Below, one piece after another: positions 1 to 4,990 of a DNA stretch of 9,318 nt. The stretch's first letter is position 1; each line of letters starts with the position of its first letter. The notes below the pieces were generated by a model. That model was not told the DNA's origin. It saw only the letters and a list, made by a program, of their open reading frames with translations, and ran no database searches. The translations under genes were made by a program, and so were the position numbers. The DNA is from Pirellulales bacterium (GTDB lineage Bacteria; Planctomycetota; Planctomycetia; Pirellulales; Thermoguttaceae): NCBI GenBank assembly GCA_030642635.1, contig DAOWNK010000117.1:1-9318 (forward strand). Direction: 5' to 3'.

Positions 1-124
1 GTTCGGGAGATTCCCAACAACATTTCGAACTTACCATCCTTGGCTCCTCCATTGTGCGGCTTGTTTTGAAACCGCAGCATGATGGAAGAGCCTTTTTTAG
101 TGTATACCAATTATCGCTGTTTTT
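1..124. other. Intergenic start of window, possible 5' end of a minus-strand gene
   Basis: No complete gene is visible. On the minus strand two competing starts run off the left edge. An ATG at 78-80 opens a frame beginning MLRFQNKPHNGGAKDGKFEM. An ATG at 35-37 begins MVSSKCCWESPE and has GGAGG (46-50, minus sense) eight bases upstream. Too little sequence remains to choose between them or to recognise a family. Either would lie downstream of the phosphatase gene on the same strand. This is a candidate only. Confidence 0.2.
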
Positions 125-772
125 TCAGAAAGTGCAGACCAAGTGCCCAACCGCGTTAATCGTTATCGCCTTTGCATCGCCGTTACGATAGCGGATCAGG
201 TTTACGCCGCAATTGTCCTGCGGAATTGCACGATAGTTTCCAAGCGGCATCTCCAACAGGTGGGCAATGTACGCCCGGTTGACGATGTTGTGCGCGACGG
301 CGACAATTGTTCGGCCCGTGTTCCCGGCCATTAGACGATCAAACGCCGGAGTTACCCTGGCTCGAACCTCCGAAAGATTCTCGCCGCCCAGGTAACCGTT
401 GACTGCCGCATCGGCCGCAAACAGCCGATACGCCTCAAGGTGTGTCCGTTTGATCTCGTCCCAAGACATGCCTTCCCAACGGCCGACGTCGACCTCGATC
501 AACTCCTCGACCGGTTCGACCTTCAGGCCGTGCGGTGCGGCAACAGCCTTTGCAGTCTCGCTGGCACGAAGCAGCGGGCTGGTGTAAACCGCGTCGATGT
601 GCCGGTCCGCCAGCAACAAACCCGTGCGCCGCGCCTGCTCGACGCCCTCGGCCGACAGGCCAAGATTAACCTTATGGCCTTGCAATCGCGGCGGCCGGGC
701 ACAATTGTTCGCAGTCGCACCGTGACGAATCAAATAAAGCCAACAAGTATCCGGGGCAGGGCAGGGGGGCAT
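125..772 (-). CDS. Histidine phosphatase family protein (phosphoglycerate mutase-like)
   Basis: A 215-aa member of the histidine phosphatase (phosphoglycerate mutase/CobC-type) superfamily. These cytoplasmic enzymes transfer a phosphate through a phosphohistidine. Visible motifs: LYLIRHGAT with Arg16-His17 (phospho-acceptor), Arg69 in SPLLRASETA, the acid loop EVDVGRWEGMSWDE with Glu93 as likely proton donor, and VAHN with the second catalytic His161. The length of about 200 aa fits small phosphatases such as alpha-ribazole phosphatase rather than the longer glycolytic mutase, but the substrate cannot be read from sequence. The chosen ATG lies 16 codons before the RHG motif. The open frame extends further upstream to 895, but that part is made of heptad repeats and palindromes and is unlikely to be coding. 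No Shine-Dalgarno is seen. It lies downstream of pdxA on the same strand, separated by a probable terminator, so it is probably transcribed separately. Confidence 0.9.
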   Translation of the reverse strand: MPPCPAPDTCWLYLIRHGATANNCARPPRLQGHKVNLGLSAEGVEQARRTGLLLADRHIDAVYTSPLLRASETAKAVAAPHGLKVEPVEELIEVDVGRWEGMSWDEIKRTHLEAYRLFAADAAVNGYLGGENLSEVRARVTPAFDRLMAGNTGRTIVAVAHNIVNRAYIAHLLEMPLGNYRAIPQDNCGVNLIRYRNGDAKAITINAVGHLVCTF

Positions 773-773
773 G

Positions 774-808
774 GGAGTAGCGGGTAGTGGATAGTGGATA
801 GTGGATAG
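774..808. repeat. Tandem heptamer repeat (TGGATAG)
   Basis: Three exact TGGATAG units (788-808) are preceded by two degenerate units, GGAGTAG (774-780) and CGGGTAG (781-787). The array sits immediately upstream of the phosphatase ATG, so in the gene's sense its 5' leader reads CTATCCA repeats. Strict seven-base phasing indicates slippage or a spreading heptamer repeat. Its function is unknown. Confidence 0.75.
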
Positions 809-837
809 TAAAACGCCCCGGGACTGCGATCCCGGGG
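809..837 (-). terminator. Probable intrinsic terminator of pdxA (minus strand)
   Basis: CCCCGGG (816-822) pairs perfectly with CCCGGGG (831-837) around an 8-base loop. In minus-strand sense the hairpin is followed by CG and then TTTTA (810-813 as T's). It lies downstream of the pdxA stop and before the phosphatase gene. The T-run is short, so efficiency is uncertain. Confidence 0.5.
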
Positions 838-844
838 GTAACCC

Positions 845-902
845 AGCCGCTTGCGGCTTCGCAATGATTATGCCATCGTATGCCACGCCGGGCAAGCCCG
901 GC
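845..902. repeat. Two GC palindromes in the pdxA downstream region
   Basis: AGCCGC-TT-GCGGCT (845-858) and GCCGGGC-AA-GCCCGGC (887-902) are perfect short hairpins with 2-base loops. The core GCCGCTTGCGGC recurs after dtd at 2420-2431, so it behaves as a dispersed REP-like palindrome placed at gene ends. Together with the hairpin at 816-837, three palindromes lie within 90 bases between the two minus-strand genes. Confidence 0.6.
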
Positions 903-929
903 CGCTACACACCGCCCACCGCATACCAT

Positions 930-1955
930 CTACCGCTTGCCACACAACCGGCCGGCCACACGAATCGCCTCGACCATGCTCCCGGTCTCTGCCTGACGAC
1001 GCCATGCAATATCAAACGCCGTACCGTGTGCCACGCTTGTCCGCACGATCGGCAGCCCGAGCGTTACGTTGACCGCACGGTGCATTCCCATCAGTTTCAG
1101 TGCAATGTGTCCCTGGTCGTGGTACATGGCCACAACGGCGTCGAATTTTCCATCGCGTGCATGGATCATAAGCGTGTCGGCAGGCAATGGTCCTTCCAAT
1201 TGCAATCCCTCGCGCCGCCCCCGTTCGACGGACGGTGCAATGATCGTCTGCTCCTCGTTGCCGAACAGCCCGCCCTCGCCGCCGTGTGGGTTCAAGGCAC
1301 ACACGCCGATCCTCGGCCTGGAGGTCATCAGACTGGTCATAAACCGGTCGGCCAGCCGTGCCTTGGCCAGAATCGCGTCCTCGGTCAGTGCCCCGAAGAC
1401 ATCTTTAAGCGCCATGTGTAATGTGACGTGAACCACGGCCAACCCTGCCAGCGATAGCCGCCGGTCGTCGGGACCGAGATAAAGCATCATGGCGAAATCG
1501 TCCACCCCGCACATCTCGGCCAAAAGTTCGGTGTGGCCGGGGTAGTTGTGGCCGGACAGGTGCAATGCCTCCTTGTGCAGTGGTGCGGTGGTCACGGCAT
1601 CTACCTTGTCGTCCAGCGCCAACCGAACGGCGGTGGTCACGGCATCGTATGCCGCCTGGCCCGCCCGGGCGTCGAGTGTGCCGGGTTTCACATCCAGCAC
1701 GTCGTCCGAGCCGCACGGGATGCACGGTATGACCCCCGGCGACGGCTCGGCCCGGTCCGGAGAATCTACCTCCGCCACAGTCAGGGCGGTTTGCCATAGC
1801 TTGACCGCACGGCGGAGTATCTCCGGATGTCCGACCACCACCGGGCGGCACCAATCGTGTACGACCGTCTCGGTCCACGCGCCGACGATGATCTCCGGCC
1901 CGACGCCCGCCGGGTCGCCGAGCGTAAGCGCAATCAGTGGTTTTTGTTTTTCCAT
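930..1955 (-). CDS. pdxA: 4-hydroxythreonine-4-phosphate dehydrogenase PdxA
   Basis: A 341-aa PdxA, the NAD-dependent enzyme that oxidises 4-phosphohydroxy-L-threonine in DXP-dependent pyridoxal 5'-phosphate synthesis. Diagnostic motifs appear in order: LGDPAGVGPE (12-21), TAPLHK (123-128), GHTELL (140-145), HVTLH with metal-ligand His176, ALNPHGGEGG with His224, AMYHDQGHIALK with His279, and GLPIVRTSVAHGTAFDIA (300-317). All three metal histidines of the family are present, so it should be active. Length matches the usual 330-340 aa. The start at MEKQKPLIAL fits the family; an in-frame ATG 13 codons upstream (1994) would overlap dtd and lacks support. No Shine-Dalgarno precedes the ATG, and a good promoter ends nine bases before it, suggesting a leaderless mRNA. 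It diverges from dtd with 21 bases between the two starts. Some PdxA2-type homologues act on other substrates, a possibility not excluded here. Confidence 0.95.
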   Translation of the reverse strand: MEKQKPLIALTLGDPAGVGPEIIVGAWTETVVHDWCRPVVVGHPEILRRAVKLWQTALTVAEVDSPDRAEPSPGVIPCIPCGSDDVLDVKPGTLDARAGQAAYDAVTTAVRLALDDKVDAVTTAPLHKEALHLSGHNYPGHTELLAEMCGVDDFAMMLYLGPDDRRLSLAGLAVVHVTLHMALKDVFGALTEDAILAKARLADRFMTSLMTSRPRIGVCALNPHGGEGGLFGNEEQTIIAPSVERGRREGLQLEGPLPADTLMIHARDGKFDAVVAMYHDQGHIALKLMGMHRAVNVTLGLPIVRTSVAHGTAFDIAWRRQAETGSMVEAIRVAGRLCGKR

Positions 1956-1964
1956 GACAATGTT

Positions 1965-1994
1965 ATTATATTCAACATGATAGCGTGTATTCAA
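1965..1994 (-). promoter_or_regulatory. Promoter for pdxA, probably leaderless
   Basis: In minus-strand sense TTGAAT (1989-1994), an 18-base spacer and TATAAT (1965-1970) form a good sigma-70-like promoter. Only nine bases separate the -10 box from the pdxA ATG, so the transcript should start within a few bases of the start codon. The -35 box lies inside the first codons of dtd. On the plus strand TATTAT (1964-1969) overlaps the same bases seven bases before the dtd ATG, so the two genes may share one AT-rich divergent promoter core. Confidence 0.5.
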
Positions 1995-2417
1995 CGTGTC
2001 GGCCGGGCCAAAGTGACAGTGGACGGCGAGGTTTGCGGACAGATCGGCCGTGGGATGTTGGTCCTGCTCGGTGTGGCAGAGGACGATACCGCCTCAAACG
2101 CCCGATGGCTGGCCGATAAGATCGCCACGCTGCGAATCTTCGAGGACGACCAGGGGAAAATGAACCGCTCGCTGGCCGAAGTCGACGGGACGATGCTCGT
2201 GGTCAGCCAGTTTACACTATTGGGCGATTGCCGTAAGGGCCGGCGGCCGAGTTTCGTCGCTGCCGCCGAGCCAGAACTGGCCGAAGAACTCTACGGGGTG
2301 TTCGTCGATGCGGTCGCCCGGCAGGAGATCGAGGTGGCCACAGGCTGCTTCCGCCGCCACATGGAAGTCGAATTGGTCAACGACGGACCGGTGACGTTGC
2401 TGCTGGAGAGCGGATAG
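1977..2417 (+). CDS. dtd: D-aminoacyl-tRNA deacylase (Dtd)
   Basis: A 146-aa Dtd, the homodimeric editing enzyme that hydrolyses D-amino acids (and glycine on tRNA-Ala) from mis-charged tRNAs in the cytoplasm. It shows the N-terminal MIACIQRVGRAKVTVDG, GMLVLLGV (26-33), the active-site stretch SQFTLLGDCRKGRRPSF (77-93), and NDGPVTLLLES (135-145) with the cross-subunit Gly137-Pro138 pair that gives chiral selectivity. Length is typical of bacterial Dtd1 (about 145 aa). The ATG at 1977 gives the canonical family N-terminus; the open frame extends upstream but without conservation. There is no Shine-Dalgarno and very little room for a 5' leader, as with divergent pdxA. A strong terminator follows at 2497-2531. 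Confidence 0.95.
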   Translation: MIACIQRVGRAKVTVDGEVCGQIGRGMLVLLGVAEDDTASNARWLADKIATLRIFEDDQGKMNRSLAEVDGTMLVVSQFTLLGDCRKGRRPSFVAAAEPELAEELYGVFVDAVARQEIEVATGCFRRHMEVELVNDGPVTLLLESG

Positions 2418-2419
2418 TT

Positions 2420-2431
2420 GCCGCTTGCGGC
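2420..2431. repeat. GCCGC-TT-GCGGC palindrome after dtd
   Basis: This is the same 12-base perfect palindrome as at 846-857, again with T following (GCGGCTT), placed three bases after the dtd stop codon. The repeated position at gene ends suggests a dispersed chromosomal palindrome family. Confidence 0.5.
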
Positions 2432-2496
2432 TTAGCAGTTATCCGTAGAAGGTCTTACCATCCTGCCCTTTGAGGCAACAATCATAATCAATCACA

Positions 2497-2531
2497 CCCC
2501 CGACCGGCAGCGTGCCGAGCGGGGGGGTTTT
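2497..2531 (+). terminator. Intrinsic terminator after dtd
   Basis: CCCCCGACCGGCA (2497-2509) pairs with TGCCGAGCGGGGG (2513-2525): five base pairs next to a GCG loop, a 2x2 internal loop, then six pairs, followed by TTTT (2528-2531). It is well placed to end dtd transcription. A GGAGG (2540-2544) follows shortly after, so it could also act as a 5' leader hairpin for the downstream genes. Confidence 0.75.
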
Positions 2532-2551
2532 GTTGTCCCGGAGGCGGCGGC

Positions 2552-2641
2552 ATAACGAAAAAACCGCCCGGTCGGAGCAGCAGCGAAACGACCGAGCGGC
2601 ACTTGGACCAACTCACACCACAACGAGCAGTGAAGTCGTGA
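2552..2641 (+). other. Possible small ORF with ATA in start position
   Basis: GGAGG (2540-2544) stands exactly seven bases before an ATA codon at 2552. The frame then reads 29 codons (ITKKPPGRSSSETTERHLDQ and nine more) to a TGA at 2639-2641. That TGA overlaps the GTG (2638-2640) of the polymerase-like gene as GTGA. No ATG, GTG or TTG exists in this frame upstream of ATA back to a stop at 2471. It could be a leader ORF with a rare or mutated start that couples translation to the next gene, or a coincidence. The same bases form the minus-strand hairpin at 2564-2599. Confidence 0.2.
2558..2599 (-). terminator. Minus-strand intrinsic terminator
   Basis: CCGCCCGGTCG (2564-2574) pairs with CGACCGAGCGG (2589-2599), 10 of 11 positions, around a 14-base loop. 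In minus sense the stem is followed by TTTTTT (2558-2563). It faces the dtd terminator tail to tail, as between convergent genes, yet the gene to its right runs on the plus strand. It may end antisense transcription out of the element, or be left over from a chromosomal gene displaced by insertion. Confidence 0.55.
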
Positions 2642-3906
2642 ATTATTATAGTACAAACGCCCGGAATATAAAACCCGGTTTTTATGTGCCCGTGAATCTC
2701 CGTCCCAGTTTGATTCCGCGCGGCCAGCGGCAGTTCGCCGCGTATTTTCTCAATCTCTTGCACTGGAAATGGTTGTGTTGGCAAGCGGACGAACGGGGCT
2801 TCATCAGACTGAAACAGGAGTACATCACAAGAATCATCCTGCCCGAAGTCTGGCCGGAAATCCGCGACCGGCTGTGGGGCAAGGGCGTGATTCATTGGGA
2901 TTCGACTTGGACGCCTGGCAAACGATCACAGGGTTATCGCCTTGCTCCTGAGTTTCGCAAGACGCGACGCATCCCTTGCACAAGCGCGAGCCTAGCCCGC
3001 CGCATCCAACGGGTGTATGCAGCCGAGAGCGTGCCCCTGGTGCCCGTTCACCGTTGGCTGGAGGGCAAGCTAAACCTGCTGCGGATCGACGTAGAGCGGG
3101 CACACGGCGTCATATCGACGATGAAACCGGATAAGGGCAGTGCGATGCCCGTAGACGAATACCACAGCCTGCTGGTCGAAACGTGCAAGCGGATCGACAC
3201 CGCCGCCCACTGGTTCGTGTGCGACCGTTTCGGGCGGGTGCATACGCCGCTCACGGCCCTGGCGAAGAAGCTACGCTGTTGCCTGAGCGTCAACGGTCAG
3301 CCGCTGGTCGGCCTGGACCTGGCCAATTCGCAGCCGTTGATTGCCGGTCTGGTCGCCCGTCAGTTCTATCGAAATGGAAAAACGGCCATGCGACTCAGGG
3401 CACGATCATTTCGCCGTGGATCGAACCCTTACCACCGCCGACACCCACGGCCTAACGAATCGGACACAGGACGCCCTGATTTGAAACGGTACATCGAGGT
3501 CTGCGAAAGCGGCCAACTGTATGAATCGCTTATGCGACCTGGCGACGAACGCGACCGAATCAAAACGGGCTTTTTGACTGCGATGTATGGCAAGAATCGT
3601 TGGCGTGACAGAATCAAGGATCGACTGACCGAAGGCTACCCGTCCGTAGCCTTCATGCTTGCATCACTGAAGAAACGAAACCACCGCCACGCGGCCCACG
3701 TGATCCAGAACGCCGAGGCGACCATCTTCGTTCACGGGATTGCCGATCGCATCCGGCGGGAGCGTCCAGACTATCCGATTTTCACGATTCACGATTCTGT
3801 TTTGACCATGCCCGACAACGTCGATTATGTGCGAACCGTCACAATGGACGAATTCTCAAAATTGAACGTCCATCCAACCCTGCACGAGGAAAGAGAAGAG
3901 CAATGA
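2638..3906 (+). CDS. Compact DNA polymerase A-like protein with winged-helix-like N-terminus
   Basis: A 422-aa protein, probably acting in replication of the element. Its C-terminal half matches the family A polymerase/single-subunit RNA polymerase motif series: a GR motif (FGRVHTPLTALAKKLR, 198-213), motif A LVGLDLANSQP with Asp227, motif B with Arg305-x3-Lys309-x7-Tyr317-Gly318 (the exact R/K/YG spacing of the PolA O-helix and of T7 RNA polymerase), a Q motif (HVIQNAEATIF, Gln357) and motif C FTIHDSVLTMP with His385-Asp386. Catalytic aspartates are therefore present. There is no exonuclease domain. Residues about 28-106 look like a winged helix of replication initiators, ending GKRSQGYRLAPEF. 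The fingers are short: 77 residues from Lys309 to Asp386, against about 122 in Taq. The GTG start at 2638 is chosen because it overlaps an upstream frame as GTGA; GTG at 2686 or 2692 is possible. Function is inferred from motifs only. Confidence 0.8.
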   Translation: MNYYSTNARNIKPGFYVPVNLRPSLIPRGQRQFAAYFLNLLHWKWLCWQADERGFIRLKQEYITRIILPEVWPEIRDRLWGKGVIHWDSTWTPGKRSQGYRLAPEFRKTRRIPCTSASLARRIQRVYAAESVPLVPVHRWLEGKLNLLRIDVERAHGVISTMKPDKGSAMPVDEYHSLLVETCKRIDTAAHWFVCDRFGRVHTPLTALAKKLRCCLSVNGQPLVGLDLANSQPLIAGLVARQFYRNGKTAMRLRARSFRRGSNPYHRRHPRPNESDTGRPDLKRYIEVCESGQLYESLMRPGDERDRIKTGFLTAMYGKNRWRDRIKDRLTEGYPSVAFMLASLKKRNHRHAAHVIQNAEATIFVHGIADRIRRERPDYPIFTIHDSVLTMPDNVDYVRTVTMDEFSKLNVHPTLHEEREEQ

Positions 3907-4109
3907 CCACAGCCGAAAAACTGCACAGCGAAGCAATCGAGCATCTTGCACAAGCACGCGAACGGATGCGGAATCTTGCAAGCGTAAGCGATGATTGGTC
4001 GGCCGCCACGCTACTCGAAATCGAGTTTGACAGCGTCGAAGAAACCTGTCGAGATTTCGGTCGATGCCAATTCGGGCTGGATTCGGACCGCCTGCTTTCG
4101 CACTCTTGA
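3903..4109 (+). CDS. Small acidic helical protein coupled to the polymerase-like gene
   Basis: A 68-aa protein of no family I recognise. Its ATG overlaps the stop of the polymerase-like gene as ATGA, and a purine-rich GAGGAAAGAGAAGAG precedes it, so the two are almost certainly translated together. The sequence is rich in Glu, Ala, Arg and Ser, with a heptad-like HLAQARERMRNLA stretch and a predicted long helix through DDWSAATLLEIEFDSVEETC. It has no signal peptide or membrane segment. It could be an accessory subunit or a regulator of the polymerase-like protein, judged only from coupling. Small orphan proteins like this are common next to phage replication genes. Confidence 0.65.
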   Translation: MTTAEKLHSEAIEHLAQARERMRNLASVSDDWSAATLLEIEFDSVEETCRDFGRCQFGLDSDRLLSHS

Positions 4110-4268
4110 TTTTGCGGAGTGACACGAAAAGTACCGGAACGGGATTTTTGTAAACCTTTGTTATGCAACAAGTTACGTAAATCGTCTAGTCGTAATAGGT
4201 AGGGCTGTACGGTGTGTGTGTGCCGGTGGCCGATTGGTTGTGGCGTGGGGGTCTTGGAGGTAAAAAAA
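4110..4268. other. AT-richer intergenic stretch, no gene seen
   Basis: Base composition shifts away from the flanking genes. A weak hairpin CCG-GAA-CGG (4134-4142) with A-run before and TTTTT after (4145-4149) could end the polymerase operon, but the stem is only three pairs plus A-T closure. TTGTT-ATGC-AACAA (4158-4171) is a second small hairpin. A short GT run lies near 4211-4221. GGAGG at 4256-4260 serves the leader ORF that follows. No tRNA or RNA gene was recognised. Confidence 0.5.
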
Positions 4269-4343
4269 TTGAGTAAAAAAAGTTGTCCCTTGAAACCTTC
4301 TAGCGATAATAAGGGCGAGAAGGGAAACCAAAAATGTCACTGA
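4269..4343 (+). CDS. Possible 24-aa leader peptide (TTG start)
   Basis: A TTG codon at 4269 stands eight bases after a clean GGAGG (4256-4260) and opens 24 codons reading MSKKSCPLKPSSDNKGEKGN then QKCH and TGA (4341-4343). Its last codons cover the RNA segment (4318-4336) that is complementary to the loop of the hairpin at 4356-4409, the layout expected of an attenuation leader peptide. Against it: a promoter-like pair (4283-4310) lies inside the ORF, and such short frames arise by chance. Confidence 0.3.
   Translation: MSKKSCPLKPSSDNKGEKGNQKCH
4283..4310 (+). promoter_or_regulatory. Candidate promoter upstream of the 76-aa gene
   Basis: TTGTCC (4283-4288), a 16-base spacer and GATAAT (4305-4310) make a plausible sigma-70-like promoter. 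Transcription would begin near 4317, so the RNA would start exactly with the segment that pairs with the downstream hairpin loop. It overlaps the possible leader peptide; the two readings are alternatives or belong to different transcripts. Confidence 0.45.
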
Positions 4344-4415
4344 TGTGTTTCAAAAGCCCCGCCGCCGTCCTCTCATTTGTTGGTTTCCCTTTTGGACGGC
4401 GGCCGGGGCGTTTTT
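4318..4415 (+). promoter_or_regulatory. Attenuator-like leader: hairpin with T-run and alternative pairing
   Basis: GCCCCGCCGCCGTCC (4356-4370) pairs with GGACGGCGGCCGGGGC (4394-4409) with one bulged base, a 15-bp stem, followed by G and TTTTT (4411-4415), a textbook intrinsic terminator apart from its 23-base loop. The loop contains GGTTTCCCTT (4382-4391), perfectly complementary to AAGGGAAACC (4320-4329), extending to 12 pairs with 4318-4319. CATTT (4374-4378) also matches AAATG (4332-4336). The two structures compete or form a pseudoknot. The T-run abuts the GGAGG of the next gene, so the element probably controls that gene rather than just ending the previous operon. Confidence 0.55.
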
Positions 4416-4428
4416 GGAGGATTTTGTG

Positions 4429-4659
4429 ATGAATGAAAAAGGTAGAGAAAACCGCCTGCGTCAGAAAGCGACTCGTTTAGGATTGGCCTTGCGGAAATCA
4501 CGCAGCAGGACGCCAGAAGCTCCAGATTACGGCACGTATTGCTTGGCCGATATATCCGCCGATTGTCTTGAATTAGGCGACCGGAACACGGGCTATGGGT
4601 GCGATCTGGACGACGTGGCGAAACGCCTGGACGAGTGCGAATCGGATGCCGACGGTTGA
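4429..4659 (+). CDS. Small basic/acidic accessory protein of mobile elements
   Basis: A 76-aa protein with an excellent ribosome site (GGAGG 4416-4420, eight bases before ATG). The sequence reads RLRQKATRLGLALRKSRSRT, then PEAPDYGTYCLADI and GYGCDLDDVAKRLDE. This recalls a family of small hypothetical proteins, common in actinobacterial and other mobile elements, with the pattern LRR.A.RQGL.L.KSR.RD....DYG.Y.L.D and a C-terminal LDDVE..L. That recognition is from memory and no function is known to me. The basic helical N-terminus could bind nucleic acid. It is preceded by the attenuator-like leader and followed by about 330 bases before the recombinase. The frame opens upstream to 4345, but that region is the hairpin and non-coding. 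Confidence 0.8.
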   Translation: MNEKGRENRLRQKATRLGLALRKSRSRTPEAPDYGTYCLADISADCLELGDRNTGYGCDLDDVAKRLDECESDADG

Positions 4660-4926
4660 ATCCGATGGTCGTTGTGTGAGATTGGAGTTGTTTAGTCAAT
4701 CTACTTTAGAGGGAAAAGGGCGAGGATGCGATGGTTGGTGCTCGCCTCGCAACCTGTCAGCTTGCATACCTGTTGGCCGAGGATATGGTCATGGTACGGT
4801 GGGCCGAAGGATAGACCTGGAGCCAAGTGTAAAGTATGAACCCTCTAAAACTCGCCCCTGTATTTCCCGGCGATTACAGCAATTTTCGGGGAGGTCGTGG
4901 CGTAAAATAAAAATTAGGAATCACAC
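4660..4926. other. Intergenic stretch before the recombinase, with a doubtful micro-ORF
   Basis: No established gene. A 27-codon frame at 4731-4814 (MVGARLATCQLAYLLAEDMV, then MVRWAEG) begins after GAGG at 4722-4725; it may be a small peptide or chance. TGTAAAGTATGA (4828-4839) is the inverted match of TCACACTTTACA (4921-4932), 11 of 12 positions. Base composition is AT-richer after 4850, leading into the recombinase promoter. Confidence 0.4.
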
Positions 4927-4932
4927 TTTACA
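4828..4932. repeat. Inverted repeat ending on the recombinase -35 box
   Basis: The left arm TGTAAAGTATGA (4828-4839) and right arm TCACACTTTACA (4921-4932) are inverted copies with one mismatch, 81 bases apart. The right arm contains the entire -35 box TTTACA. A regulator, or the recombinase itself, could bind both arms, or they could be part of a recombination site. Function is inferred from position only. Confidence 0.4.
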
Positions 4933-4955
4933 GATCGTCCCTGTTCGTATATAAT
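4927..4955 (+). promoter_or_regulatory. Strong promoter of the recombinase-terminase operon
   Basis: TTTACA (4927-4932), a 17-base spacer and TATAAT (4950-4955) are close to the sigma-70 consensus (5/6 and 6/6). The recombinase ATG lies 35 bases after the -10 box, leaving room for a short leader with AGG at 4978-4980. This is the best promoter in the element and should drive the genes to 7902. Confidence 0.75.
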
Positions 4956-4980
4956 CAAGGGTGAAGAAACCCCGAACAGG
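4940..4980. promoter_or_regulatory. Candidate operator: CCTGTTCG inverted repeat around the -10 box
   Basis: CCTGTTCG (4940-4947) and CGAACAGG (4973-4980) are perfect inverted arms, 33 bases centre to centre, about three helical turns. The left arm abuts the -10 box and the right arm covers the weak ribosome site. Occupancy would block transcription; the RNA could also fold and mask the start. Autoregulation by the recombinase is one possibility. Confidence 0.45.
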
Positions 4981-4990
4981 ATGACGAATC

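Noticed and set aside
440..787. Plus-strand frame opposite the phosphatase
   Set aside because: It is antisense to a gene with all histidine phosphatase motifs and has no ribosome site or family features.
801..1421. Plus-strand frame of 206 codons opposite pdxA
   Set aside because: pdxA is unmistakable on the minus strand across this region; the plus-strand product has no motif and starts inside the palindrome cluster.
1956..1994. Upstream pdxA start adding 13 residues
   Set aside because: It would overlap dtd and cover the TATAAT box; family alignment from memory begins at MEKQKPLIAL.
30..2464. Direct repeat CTTACCATCCT at 30-40 and 2454-2464, considered as attachment sites
   Set aside because: Eleven-base matches are expected several times by chance in a window this long, and the copies flank chromosomal genes, not the phage-like element.
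2512..2637. N-terminal extension of the polymerase-like protein from GTG at 2512
   Set aside because: This start lies in the loop of the dtd terminator and the extension crosses two hairpins; its Arg/Ser-rich translation looks non-coding. GTG at 2638 is preferred.
2644..2652. TATTATAGT as a -10 box for the polymerase-like gene
   Set aside because: No -35 box at the right distance, and it lies just after the preferred GTG start.
4110..4268. tRNA or CRISPR array
   Set aside because: No cloverleaf with a T-loop motif and no regularly spaced repeats were found here or elsewhere in the window.
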